This document shows, in pieces, positions 10,870-22,670 of a stretch of DNA of 64,000 nt (position 1 is its first letter; each line of letters opens with the position of its first letter). Position numbers and translations under genes: made by a program. The stretch lies in contig CM061237.1 of the NCBI GenBank assembly GCA_030848705.1, positions 80,347,910 through 80,411,909 on the forward strand. Reading direction: 5' to 3'. The notes under the pieces were generated by a model. That model ran no database searches. It was not told the origin of the DNA and was given only the letters and a program-made list of their open reading frames with translations. This DNA comes from Heracleum sosnowskyi (taxonomy: Eukaryota; Streptophyta; Magnoliopsida; Apiales; Apiaceae).

Positions 10870-13800
10870 CAGGGAGACAAAAGGAATCTTTAGTACTTGG
10901 ATAGTGGTTGTTCAAGACACATGACTGGTGATTTTACCCTGCTCACAGAGTTCCAGGAAAGAGCTGGACCTTGTATTGCTTTTGGAGATGACAGCAAAGG
11001 CTACACTAAGGGATATGGCTTAATTTCAAAAGAAAATGTCATCATTGACGAGGTTGCATTGGTGGATGGTCTAAAGCACAATTTGCTTAGTATCAGACAA
11101 CTTTGTGACAAAGGATTTTTAGTTACCTTTTCAAGAGAAGCTTGTGTTGTTTCTAAAGGTGGAGACAACAATGTGGTAATGACTGGATTCAGAAGAGGAA
11201 ATGTGCACATTGCTGACTTTAGTAGCACAAGTCCAGACACCATCACTTGTCTGTTCAGCAAGGCAAACAAGGATGAAAGTTGGCTATGGCACAAGAAATT
11301 GTCTCATTTGAATTTTAAAGTTATGAATGACTTGGTGAGGAAAGATCTTGCTAGAGGAATTCCACAGCTGGAATTCTCCAATGATGGTTTGTGTGATGCC
11401 TGTCAAAAAGGGAAACAAAAGAAGGCATCATTCAAAAGCAAGACAGGGTCATCAATTGTCCAACAGCTTGAGTTGCTTCATATGGATCTATTTGGCCCTG
11501 TAAATGTCATGTCCATTTCAAAGAAGAAATACTGTCTTGTGATTGTTGATGATTTTTCTAGATTTACGTGGACTTTCTTTTTGCACTCCAAAGATGAGGC
11601 AAGTGAAATCATTATCAATCACATCAAGATGGTAAACAATCATCCTGATTTCAAAGTAAGAAGAATTAGGAGTGACAATGGGACAGAGTTCAAGAATTCA
11701 ACTATGAAGATGTTCTGTGAGGAAAATGGTATTTTGCATGAATTTTCATCTGCAAGAACACCACAGCAAAATGGTGTAGTTGAAAGGAAAAACAGAACAC
11801 TTATTGAAGGTGCAAGGACAATGCTATATGAATCAAAGTTACCAACTTATTTTTGGGCTGAGGCAGTTAACACAGCTTGCTTCACTCAAAATATTTCTTT
11901 GATTAATCAACCCAAGGGAATGACCCCTTATCAACTTCTCAAAAGAAAGAAGCCACTATTGGATTTTCTTCATGTCTTTGGATGCAAGTGCTTTGTTCTG
12001 AGAAATCAAGCTGAGCATTTGGGGAAATTTGAAGCAAAGGCAGATGAAGCAATATTTGTGGGATATGCAGCAGGGAAAGCTTACATAGTCTATAATCTCA
12101 GAACTAACATTGTTATGGAATCTGTACATGTTGTTTTTGATGATCTCAAAATTCAAGGTCTCTGTGATGAAGGTTTCCATGAAAGACTTTCTTTTGAGAA
12201 TGAGGAAGAAAATCAAGTAAATCATGTTAAGGCTATTAAGAAACAGCCTAAAGTTGTTGTGTCTAGCACAGATGAAAGCAACAGTGAAGATGAAATTGCT
12301 GCATTAAGATTGAAAAGAATAGCTGCTAGCAGACCAAATGATCATTCCGTTGACAGTCATGGTGGAGGATTCGTTGACATACAAAATGAGCAATTCGTTG
12401 ACAGTTAAAGTGGGCATTCCGTTGACAGTCATAGAAATGCTTCTAGGAATGATCACTTAGGGACAACAAACTCAGGGGGAGTTTCTCAAGGACAAATATC
12501 TATTCAAGGCAATCATGATCATGAAGCTACATCTTCTAGAGCTAATCTACCTCCCTCAAGGAAATGGACCAAAGATCATCCCTTTGAACTCACCATAGGT
12601 GATGTTTTTTCAAAAGTCCAAACTAGAAGAGCAACTCAAGAGGAATGTCTATATAGTAGCTTTCTGTCTCAAGATGAGCCAAAGAAAGTTTGAGGATGCA
12701 CTTCTAGATCCAGATTGGGTTTTGGCTATGCAAGAAGAGCTAAACCAATTTGAAAGGAACAATGTTTGGAAGCTGGTGCCCAAGCCTAAAGACAGGAGTG
12801 TTATAGGCACAAAATGGGTGTTCAGAAACAAGATGGATGAAAATGGCATAGTCACAAGGAACAAAGCTAGATTGGTTGCTAAAGGCTACTCACAGGAAGA
12901 GGGAATTGATTTTGATGAAACATTTGCTCCTGTTGCAAGACTAGAAGCAATAAGAATTTTCCTAGCCTATGCAGCCCATGCCAATTTTAAAGTCTATCAA
13001 ATGGATGTGAAGAGTGCTTTTCTGAATGGGGAATTGGAAGAGCAGGTATATGTGAGTCAACCTCCTGGTTTTGAAGATGATGATTTTCCAGAATATGTAT
13101 ACTTTCTTCTAAAAGCATTCTATGGTTTGAAACAAGCACCTAGAGCCTGGTATGACACACTTTCACAGTTCCTTCTTGAGAATCACTTCACTAGAGGTAC
13201 TGCAGATAAAACTCTTTTTCATAGGATTGTGAATGGCTCTACTATACTTGTTCAAATTTATGTAGATGACATAATTTTTGGGTCTACAGATGAAAAACTT
13301 TTTCAAAAGTTTGCAAAGCTTATGCAAAGTAAATATGAAATGAGCATGATGGGAGAATTAACTTATTTCCTTGGTCTCCAAGTGAAGCAAGTTAATGAAG
13401 GCATTTTCATTAGTCAAACAAAATACATTCATGATTTGTTAAAGAAATTTAACTTAATGGAATGCTCTCCTGCCAAAACTCTCATGCCTACTGCTACCAA
13501 ACTTGAATTGAATACTAAGGAAAAATCTGTGGACATTTCAAGTTACAGAGGCATGGTTGGCTCACTTTTATATTTAACAGCTAGTAGACCTAATATTATG
13601 TTTGCTACATGTCTATGTGCTAGATTTCAAGCTGATCCTAGGGAATCCCATTTAGTTGCTATTAAAAGGATTTTCAGATATCTCAAAGGAACACCAAACC
13701 TTGGCATTTGGTATCCTAGAGAATCTGGCTTTGAACTAATTGGTTATTCAGATGCAGATTATGCAGGATGTAAAATGGACAGGAAAAGCACAACTGGCAC

Positions 13801-14203
13801 CTGTCAATTCCTAGGAAACAAGCTTGTGTCATGGTTCAGCAAGAAACAAAACTCAGTTTCTACCTCCACAGCTGAGGCTAAGTACATTGCAGCTGGAAGT
13901 TGTTGTGCACAGATTTTATGGATGAAAAATCAACTACTTGATTATGGATTAAGAGTTGAGAAAATTCCTATTTTCTGTGACAACACTAGTGTCATTGCCA
14001 TTACTGAGAATCTAGTGCAGCATTCAAGGACCAAGCACATTGACATCAAGTATCATTTCATTAGAGAACATGTTATGAATGGTACTGTGGAGTTACATTT
14101 TGTTCCTAGTGAACAACAACTTGCAGACATCTTTACCAAGCCACTTGATGAATCAACATTCTCAAGATTAGTAAGTGAGTTAGGTATGCTGAATTTCTCT
14201 TAA
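10870..14203 (+). pseudogene. pol: copia pol: protease, integrase, RT, RNase H (broken)
   Basis: Pol is in the -1 frame relative to gag. A TAG at 10891-10893 replaces a usually conserved Trp just before the protease motif LDSGCSRHMTG. The integrase has a His/Cys zinc region (WHKKLSHL, CDACQKGK) and the catalytic blocks HMDLFGP, RSDNGTEF and PQQNGVVERKNRTL. TAA at 12406-12408 and a one-base frameshift near 12685 follow. The RT has the YVDDIIFGS active site and KQAPRAWYD; RNase H has DADYAGC, STAEAKYIA and QHSRTKHIDIKYH. The domain order identifies Ty1/copia; the long gag and ORF3 suggest the Sirevirus lineage. Nonsense and frameshift damage make it inactive. Confidence 0.9.
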
Positions 14204-14744
14204 ATCTCTTATGAGATTTTTGCAAGTTTAAAATGCAGCCAGAAATTTGCTATGATTTTCTGTGAATTAATTTTCTCAGGAAAAAGTGAAATTTTGTCTA
14301 AGTCAAAATTACTATGTCAACGAATGTCTCATTCCGTTGACAGTCTTAGCATTTTTCTGGGTATTTCGTTGACAGCATTTTTATGTCAACGAAATGCAGC
14401 TTTATCAACGAAATAGACGGGACCTTAAACGCCCAATTCTAATCCGTTGATATAGCGTTGTTAATCTGAACCGTTGAAATTTGCACGTCTTTTTACCACG
14501 ATCTATGCATACACCCCTATAAGTATAAATCATGGTAGTATTTTAATTGTAACAGTAAGATTTTTAAGCCAATCCAGTAATTTATAATTATTATTGGACT
14601 TAATTTTTGAGATCTTTTGGGGGAGTATTTAAGAAATTTTATTTTTTTTAATTCTTTTCTACCTTACTCTCAAAGATTTCCAAAGGCTTTCTTACTTTTT
14701 CTCTCTCAAAGCAAAACACAGTTCGAGCTTTTCTTTACTCAACA
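14204..14744 (+). promoter_or_regulatory. pol-ORF3 spacer with motif cluster and promoter-like segment
   Basis: A non-coding 541-bp spacer. It contains six or seven TCAACGAATG/CATTCCGTTGAC-type motifs (14317, 14330, 14364, 14385, 14405, 14450, 14470). A TATA-like CTATAAGTATAAAT near 14517 is followed by about 200 bp ending in a pyrimidine-rich leader (TTCTCTCTCAAAGC) and AACAATGGC at the ORF3 start. This looks like an internal plant promoter and leader, but that is inference. Confidence 0.45.
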
Positions 14745-17700
14745 ATGGCACCCATAGTTAAACTCATGTCAGATGGAGGGTTCATCTATGAGAAGAACAA
14801 CTCCATCCCGTTTGTTGTCAAGGAAAGCCCGAACAAAATCTTTCACAAGATGATGGATTTCTTGGTGAACTGCAAGCTCAGTTATGCGATGTTTCACTCC
14901 ATTCCGCTTTACAATGAAATCATAGAGGAGATTTGGACCTCCTGCGAGTATAGTGGGACTAACTGCACTTTGCAATTCACCATTCAAGGTAAAGAGTATA
15001 TTGTCAATTCAGATGTATTGCAAGCATGCCTTCACATTCCTGAGAATAATTGCTTAGCTTTACCAATAAATGCTGAAATTGTTAACATGCTTAATTCAAT
15101 AAATTACTCTTTGCCAACTGAGAATTTAGGTAAAATTATTAGGAGAGGCTTGGTAAGGGAGTGAAGTTATTTAGCAGATGCTTTCATTAAATTATTTTCT
15201 AGTAAAATTAGTAATTTTGATGCTTTAACTAACTCCATTCTGATTTTGATTACCATGCTTCTCACTGATAAGTATTATAATTTTAGCACTCAATTGATGT
15301 ATGAACTAGGTGCTAAGTTAGGAGATAAGAAATCTAGGAAAAAGAACATTTATTATGCTAGATTTCTAATGATGTTGGCCAACCATGTTAGTCCAACACC
15401 ATTAGTTATCTCTAACCCAAATTCCAGGTTTGATTGTTTTGTCCAAGAGAAGAGGGTGCTAACAGACATCCTGAGGCTCAATCACAATGGTGATGTCCCA
15501 ATGGTGTATCTGCCAGTTATTGAGGTAACACTTTCTCAACTTGCTAATTTAAATGTTACTTCAGTTTCTGCTTCTGTTACTACTGTTGTTGCAATGGAGT
15601 CTGTAGTTGTGACCCAACAGGCTCCTGCCCCTGCAACTAGACCTAAATCCACAAAGTCTAAATCTACCAAGCCAGCCTCAGGTGCTTCTCAAAAGGCATC
15701 TGCTGTAAAATCCACTACATAACCTAAGGGGAGTGATTCTGGTGTGGTGAGTGGTGAGGGAATGGGTGAAAATCAAAGAAACCCTAAGGATGAGGTGGGA
15801 GAGGTGAGTGTTGCCCAGACTAGCCCCATTGTGCCTTCCCAACAAGGCACAATGAGTAATATGGATATTAGCACAAGTCTAATTGCATCCTCTCAAAAGG
15901 ATGTAGTTATTGAAACAAGCTCTCCTCCAAGAGCACACATCAAAAGGGTAAGGGACACATCTAGCCCCCAAACAGCTATTTCCCAATACCAAAGAAGGGT
16001 AAGACAAAAATCCCAGGTCACACAGGGTGCACACACACTGGAAGCAACAATTCCAGTTTCTCAAATACAGTTTGATGTAGCCCCAATTTTTACTTTGGGG
16101 TTACAGTCCCACTCCCTCAATATTAATATTGAGACACCTCCACAAAATTCTCCTACACAGTCATTAGATGTGGATATGATCCATTCATCTATTCCTGATT
16201 CTCCAACTATATTCTTGGAGAAGCCCCACTCTGAAATTGGTGGTCATCACTTGTTAAGTGATTTATTGGGCCAACAATCATCTTTTTCTGAAGCTACAAG
16301 AGGATATGTGGAACCATCTCTAAAGTCAATCACCACAGATTCTACTGTAATTTCAGTTTCTCAAACTCCTTTCTTGACTTCATCAACGAAACAGTCTCTT
16401 TCGTTGACAAATGTTTCTCCATCAACAGAACCCATTCCGTTGACAGTTCAAACTACCATTCCGTTGATAGCTCATTCTACACCTATTATTGAAAATCCAG
16501 TTGTTCACACAACTAGTGCAGATGACTTAGTGGTAGTTGAAACACTTTTAGGAAGGAAAGGGAGTGAATCTGAGAGGCTAGCTTGCAGCCAGGCAAAAGG
16601 AGAGGATGAGAGTGAGAGGCTGACTATTTCTTCCAGCCAGGCAAAAGTAGAGATTGAGAGTTCCACCTTAGTAGGTGAAGGTGAGGCTGTGAGAGGTGTG
16701 AGCCATGGGGAGCCCATGATGCAAGAAAAGAGTGGAGAGAGAGAAGGGACTACAGTTACTCAAAGGGAGGAACCAGCCATTGCAAGTGAGTTAATGGAGG
16801 TTAATGATGGAGAAAGAGAATTGACTTTCCAAGAGCATTATCAACAGACTCTGGATAGCATTTCTTTGGATCCTGAAACCTTTACTCATCTTGTGCCAGC
16901 CTATCAAATTATGGCTCAATAGGGCAATGTGGAGGCAGAAAGGTCACTCAATCTTATTTATACAACTGCATCCATGATGAGGGCTAATGATGCACTTGCC
17001 AATTTGTCTCCAGGAGCTGGTGGAAGTTTTGAATATGATGATTCTTCAAGTGATGAGGATAGTCTTGATGTTGTTCTACATGTGGCTACTACTACACAGA
17101 CTAGGACTTCTGTGGTGCCTCCTAAGCCAAGATGGCTTTCTCAAGACTTTCTTGGACATCAGGGTTTAGATGCTGCCATCTCAAGGCAGTATAATGAAGC
17201 ATATTTGGCTCATGGGTCTGCACCTGACACTGAAAAGAAATTCTACAAGGCAATCATGGATTCTCTAGAAATTCAGAGACTCCAGATGCTTCAGACAAGG
17301 ATTGAAGCCAGGGAAATCAAGGACTCCATTGACAATCTAAAGGATTCCACTGCAAGGAGGCTTGATGAAAAACTCCCACTTCTCACTGTTGTCAGGATGA
17401 CCACTTTCTTCAACAAGGATAATGAGGTGGCAACTACTTTGAAAACTCTTACTTCTAGGCTGGACAAAGTAGAAGCCACATTAGCTCATATGCAGCAGGC
17501 ACAAGAGAAGCAGACACGGCTACTAACTCAGCTAGTGGCAGCTCAGGGTCTCCTCTCATCTCTCTTGATGATAACAAAAAAGGGAAGAAATCACAGGAGC
17601 TAGATATTCAAGTCACCAAAGTCATGGTCCCAGCCATCTCTTTACCAAAGGAGCCACTAGCTATGGGGGAGTACACAAAGGAGAAATTAGATGGAATTGA

Positions 17701-19268
17701 CCTAATTCAACAAGCATCTATGAGACTACAACTTGCAGCACAGATTAAAGAACAATGGTCTAGCATAGATGCAAGGGTTAAGAAGATAACTGAAACTGCA
17801 GGAAACAAACATCCATCAACGGATCAAGCTACTTCTACATCAACGGATGTGCCCATCCCATCATTAACGAATGCCATGGTATTAGTGTCAACGAAATTGG
17901 AGCCACAGACTAAATCCTCATATGATCTAAAGCCTCTTCTACATGGAGTGATTACTGGTCCAAGAAAAGAAAAGGGACAAACTTCATGTATTAGAGATGT
18001 GGACCCAACTACTCTTCAAAGATGCTTATCTCCAAAATCCCCAGCTAAACCAAAGGGCAAGAATATTGTTAGGACATTCTATCCTCCTCCACTTCCAGAT
18101 GAGCTCAAGATTCTGAGTGAACTTATTATAAAATACAAGGAAAGCAATGTGCCTGAGATCAGGAATCAAAGAGCAATAGTCTACAGGAATGGACAAGAAA
18201 TCTGTGTTTGGGCTGGTCACCCAAATTTTGCTGAAGCTAGAGCTGAGGAATCAGCTAGGGCAGACATGCAAGCTCTTGCAGTTGCCCAGGCTCTAGATGA
18301 AGAGGAAAGACAGCAAGAAGAAAGAGCTAGAGCTGAAGCTGTGCAAGGAAAAAAGAAAAGGTATAAGGCAACCCAAAACAAGAGCTAAAAGAAACTTGGC
18401 TTTTGATAAGGATGATTCTCAAGACACTGTCACAGATGCACCTGTAACAACAATGTCTTCAACCTTTTCTGATCAAGATTGTGGAACAAAATTAGCTTGT
18501 GATCCTGAACATCCAGTTAATTTTCATGATCAACCAATTGAGCCAAAGGAGGAGCCAATTGAGTTTGATGAAGCTAATTTTCCTAAATTTCTGGTTGAGA
18601 TGGAATCAAGGAAAAAATCAAAGCAGAGGGCTTCTAAGGCTAAACCAATTCTAGTGAGAAGGCCACAAACTGAAAAACCACCTCCAAACCCAGAAGACTT
18701 TATCTACATTGCAGATATAAGGGAGGAGTCTGACTTAAACCTACATCTTGATGACTTGGTGGAAGTGAGAGGAATAGGAGCCACTCATAAACTACCAGAG
18801 AGATTAGTGTTTGTCTACAAGGGTGGAAGGGAACAGATTTGGCCTCTTCACAGAATTCTAGGAGAAGATTATCAGACCTTGCTAGTGGTCTTCAAGTGCT
18901 TAAAGAAAGATTTTGGGTTCACCAAAACTGCTAAGTCTGAGGTTGTCTCCAAGATATGTCAAGTAAAAGCTACCTGGAACAAGCCTAATGCACTTCCCAG
19001 AACTTTAAAGGTCCCTCAAACAGGAAAGAAAATTCATCTCCAGCCCTATTGGATGATAGAATTCAGAGACAAGGACAACTGTAGGAGATTCTTCAGAATA
19101 GAGGACCAATTGGAAAAGGCATCTAATGAAACTCTTAAATTTATGCAATCCAAGTTGGGTGATCAAGATGAAGAAGAGAAGATTTTCTACAGAAGGCTCC
19201 AAGCTCAAATTGAGGAGAACAATGCCAAGAAGGGGAAGAAAACAAGGCCACAGAGACAAAGATGGTAA
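14745..19268 (+). pseudogene. copia ORF3 downstream of pol, function unknown (broken)
   Basis: One long reading frame starts ATGGCACCCATAG at 14745. It is interrupted by TGA 15162-15164, TAA 15720-15722 and TAG 16920-16922, then frameshifts near 17550 and 18355; the last part ends at 19268. The intact protein would exceed 1,400 residues. The N-terminal ~300 residues (FHKMMDFLVNCKLSYAM, YYARFLMMLANHV) resemble a domain I recall from plant retroelement-derived hypothetical proteins. The middle is Ser/Thr/Pro-rich and low-complexity, followed by a probable coiled coil at about 17230-17560. The C-terminus (IHLQPYWMIEF, CRRFFRIEDQL) is conserved with element A. It sits where Sireviruses carry an env-like ORF, but I see no signal peptide or membrane anchor. 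Confidence 0.75.
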
Positions 19269-19450
19269 ATCTGCTCAGGCTAGAGGAGCAACTCTGTGCA
19301 CTTGTGTTGTAAGATTTTCTACTTTGCTTTCAATAAATTTTAAAGTATCATGAAGCTCAATGCAATTTTTACTTTTGTAATTTGTAATTTGTTTAAGTGT
19401 TTTTGTTATCATCAAGGCTCTTGATTTATGGCTGTTATTCTATCAGTCAT

Positions 19451-19464
19451 AAATTGGGGGAGAT
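19451..19464 (+). other. Polypurine tract of copia element B
   Basis: AAATTGGGGGAGAT lies immediately before the 3' LTR. It is identical to the copies at 7292-7305 and 1850-1863. Confidence 0.9.
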
Positions 19465-20472
19465 TGTTAGGAATATGTTGTTCTTGATGATAATCATAAA
19501 ACACTTAGTAGATTTTGTGTTAAGTCAATATTGTAACTGTCAACGGAATGGTATGCTTTGCAGCATCCGTTGACAGGTAGCTCATCAACGGAATGAGTCT
19601 CATCAACGAAATGAGTAATGTAGCAATTGCACTGTACAATACTTCACTGGTTGATATGCATTTGTTGTAGGTATTAGATAGGTTTTCTAAGTCATGTTGA
19701 CTAAGTACTAGATAGGCAAAATAGGTTGGTTAATTGTAAATATGCTATGCCTTGTAATTTTGCCTAAGTGAAGACATGTCAACGGAATGAAGATTACTCT
19801 ATCAACGGAATGGAGAATGTACCATCAACGGAATGAAGAATAAAGCTATCAACGAAACACATCTCACTGCTATCAACGAATCATTATCACTTTTCTGAAT
19901 AGTTGACAAAGTGATAGTGACAGTTTTCTGACAGATCAAAAGGTGACGTAGAAGTGTACTTTGCATTGGGAGCCATCAAAATGGACACTGGGAATGAGGA
20001 AACATTCCAATTTCCAATTGGGTTCTTGAGTGTGATCATAATAAGCATGAAGACAAAAGACAAGATCTCCAAGGACCATTGGACAAAAGGAATGAAAAGC
20101 AAGCTACTGGTGGTTACCCTTTGTACATTTTAGAGTAGCCAAAAATAACATTGTAAACTTGGGATATATAACCAAGTGTAGCAGTTCATTAGATTGTAAG
20201 TGAGTGAGATAAAATAACTTTGTATTAGCTTCTTTCAAGAGCACTCTCACTCTACATTAGGAACTGAGCAGTTGTGCTACATTTGTAACACAGATTATTC
20301 CCGAAATAAAAACATCTCAGTTGGATCCTCAAAACATCCAACTGAAATTTTATATTTGCTTGTGTTTTTATTTTCTGTGTTAATTTATTTTAAAGTTGTT
20401 TTAAGTTTAGAAATATCTAGAATTGTATTCAACCCCCCTTCTACAATTCTGTTAGGTCATTTGGGATTAACA
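19465..20472 (+). repeat. 3' LTR of copia element B
   Basis: 1008 bp, TGTTAGG to TTAACA, offset 12159 from the 5' LTR. Differences from the 5' LTR seen by eye are six single-base changes (for example AATAG/AGTAG near the start, GGCGG/GGTGG, CCCGC/CCCGA) and a 7-base shorter C run. It carries the same nine motif copies. Confidence 0.95.
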
Positions 20473-20614
20473 ACACCCCTGAATGTGACTTACTTTACTT
20501 TAGGCCTTTGTTATTATTTTTGCCATTTCCAGTTATCCACGAAGTTGTTGTAGTTAAGAAGTGATATTAGTTTTTACTTTCTACTGAAGAATGGTTTTAA
20601 TTTTGTTCTTAAAG

Positions 20615-20691
20615 GAGTTGGTGCTACAGGAGGAGCACAAACAACAAAGTCTCCAATGTTCCTTCAATGGCTCAGTGATGGTGGTGTTTAA
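20615..20691 (+). other. Possible terminal exon remnant of an unknown gene
   Basis: A short open stretch after a CTTAAAG acceptor-like site encodes GVGATGGAQTTKSPMFLQ and ends in a TAA at 20689-20691. It lies 140 bp right of the copia element, so its upstream exons could have been displaced or lost. I do not recognise the protein and the call is weak. The rest of 20473-20859 holds nothing I can assign. Confidence 0.2.
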
Positions 20692-20859
20692 AGAAGCTGG
20701 TGCTTATAATTTATTAAATTTTAATTATACATTTCGATAATTATATTAAATCCTCCAATGGTGATCCACAACAATTTTCTTCTTAATTCTTAGCTATGGA
20801 ATTGTAGCTCTGATCCTGTTGTGGTCAAGTGAAAGAAATGTATAATTAAACAGCACGTA

Positions 20860-21078
20860 TTAATGTCTAACAGAAAGGCTTATCAAATTGCTATTTACAG
20901 CTTCTGGGTAGTCAAAGTTGGTGGATACCATGCTTTTGAAAAACATTTGAAAACTCATATTTGTTGCATGTAGTTCATCATTCAACTCCGCATACCCAAG
21001 AGTTAACTGATTCATATCATTCACCAACATGTTCTTCATGTCTGAAAACTTCTTTCTCTTTGCATGTCTTGAAGTCAT
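20860..21078 (-). CDS. Candidate small gene, unknown function
   Basis: A 72-codon minus-strand ORF starts MTSRHAKRKKFSDMKN: a basic N-terminus and then a moderately helical stretch. A TATA-like CTATAAATAAA lies near 21142-21152, about 65 bp upstream of the start, as expected for a plant promoter. A possible donor GTAAAT inside the C-terminal part, with an acceptor ACAACAG about 80 bases downstream, would give a slightly different end. No family is recognised. It could equally be a chance ORF, though the promoter context makes it worth listing. Confidence 0.3.
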   Translation of the reverse strand: MTSRHAKRKKFSDMKNMLVNDMNQLTLGYAELNDELHATNMSFQMFFKSMVSTNFDYPEAVNSNLISLSVRH

Positions 21079-21159
21079 TGTGTGTTGTGTATATGTATAA
21101 TCGGCAAGTATCCAGTAAATTCAAGTTTAAAGGTCACGTATTTATTTATAGATAGATAA

Positions 21160-22082
21160 ATATAGTTAACATGTAGTGGTGTTTAAATCTCAACGTGGTG
21201 TTTAGATTGTGTTGAGATCGTGTTGTATGTGCAAAAATAGAATATATGTTTAAATAAAAACAGCTCATTGTCACAATAAATTTTAAATTAGAAATTTTAG
21301 ACGGTGGTATTCTTTAATTAAGTTTTAAAATTTTAACAGAAACATCTTCTGGTTTACCAATTATACAAAAAGCTATTTATTTAAACAACTTCTTATATTC
21401 CCATCCATAAAAAATATTTACATTATTTTTAAAATTTAAAAAATGGATATAAATTGAATTATTATATCTTAAAACCCGTATGATGCATTATTTTTTTTTA
21501 ATTTGTTATGGAAAAATAAAAAAGAAAACATATTTAGTTGAAAAATATAATTACCCATGAAAATTTTCAAAATTAAGGAGCTTAACTGAAAAGGATAATT
21601 GATTATAAATGGGTTTTATTATTTAAAAAATATTTTTTTATAGATATATAAGTGTAATTAAGTAAAATTACAAAGATTAAAAGATTAAGTAAATAAAGGA
21701 TTCATCATGTAATAATATTTTTATTAAATTAGCCATTATAGAATACTACATACTATCATATCACATTATTGTCACATATTTTTAAGAAATATTGTTATTT
21801 TTCCCAAATGTAACGATGTCTAATAGGTAATATAAATTATAGCAACAACATAGAGATACAACTATCAAACATCAACATGCATTTATTGAGAATACTAACG
21901 GTCTATATGCCACTTTCATGTATCGATGCAATGTGAGAAACAGATACATCAACTACAACTGATCATATTCTCCAATACTTAACTTGACATTGTTCTTGAT
22001 TGTCCACTTTCTCATCAAACATTTCCTCTTAATCACACCACATATTACCATCATACTCATATATTTTCTATTAATCATAACA
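21160..22082. other. AT-rich intergenic stretch, nothing recognised
   Basis: Very AT-rich sequence with short A and T runs. No coding frame, terminal repeats or tandem structure that I can support. The last ~100 bp may be upstream sequence of the F-box-like frame. Confidence 0.6.
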
Positions 22083-22670
22083 ATGGTGAATGATAATATA
22101 CCTAGCCTTCCATCAGATGAGGTGAGCTTGATTTTCAATTTCATTATATTTGGTATTCGTGATTTCAATACCTTCTCAAAATTCCTGATGGCTTGGGTAA
22201 CGAAGCAAACAACACATAAAACCAAGGATGTCCTGGAAAAGCTGGATCGGGATTCACTATACATATTTCATCGACACGATTATGAAGCAACACGTTACCA
22301 GCTCATTGGGTTTATTCGTTTTGCTGTTAAGAACAAAGTTCAACAAGCTATGTTCTACAACTCAGTTGATAATCTTTTCAGGAAGCATGACGTTCAACAC
22401 CACCTTAATGTTTTATCCTCTCTTGCAGGTAACCATTTTCCATCTTCATTCTATTTTTTGTTCTTTAAGGCAATATACAAACCTTGCGATGTAATGAAGA
22501 CATCTGAAGAAATGTATACCTTTTTCAAACCTTCCCATATGAGAAATAAGCTGCTACAACTGATGAGGTTGCTCAAAGACAGATATACTTACATATCCGA
22601 TAAACAGAAACTTTGCCAATTTATAAATTCTGCCCAAATGCCAAAAATACTGATCCAATGTACCAGATAG
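22083..22670 (+). pseudogene. F-box-like protein (At1g67623-type), probably degraded
   Basis: The frame from ATG 22083 starts MVNDNIPSLPSDEVSLIF, an F-box-like Leu-Pro start followed by a helical region. Its spacing resembles small plant F-box proteins of the At1g67623 group (a block with FHRHDYEATRYQLIGF and a later QAMFYNSVDNLFRKHD). It closes at 22670; weakly similar pieces appear out of frame to about 22870 (NYRDGGEIW near 22730), suggesting frameshift or splicing damage. A donor-like GCAGGTAACC at about 22427 could start an intron. F-box proteins are substrate receptors of SCF ubiquitin ligases; this assignment is tentative. Confidence 0.4.

Larger units (their letters stand above)
7306..20472 (+). 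mobile_element. Ty1/copia element B, Sirevirus-like, both LTRs present
   Basis: This 13.2-kb element has LTRs at 7306-8320 and 19465-20472, an initiator-Met tRNA primer-binding site, gag with two zinc knuckles, pol in copia order (protease, integrase, RT, RNase H), a long third ORF and a polypurine tract. By eye the LTRs differ by six substitutions plus a C13/C6 run-length difference, about 0.6%. There is no target duplication: the left flank is a copy of the element's own 3' end and the right flank reads ACACC. Eight in-frame stops and at least three frameshifts make it non-autonomous. Confidence 0.93.

Noticed and set aside
14745..19268. Calling ORF3 an envelope gene
   Set aside because: No signal peptide, transmembrane segment or fusion-type motif was visible; only the position matches.
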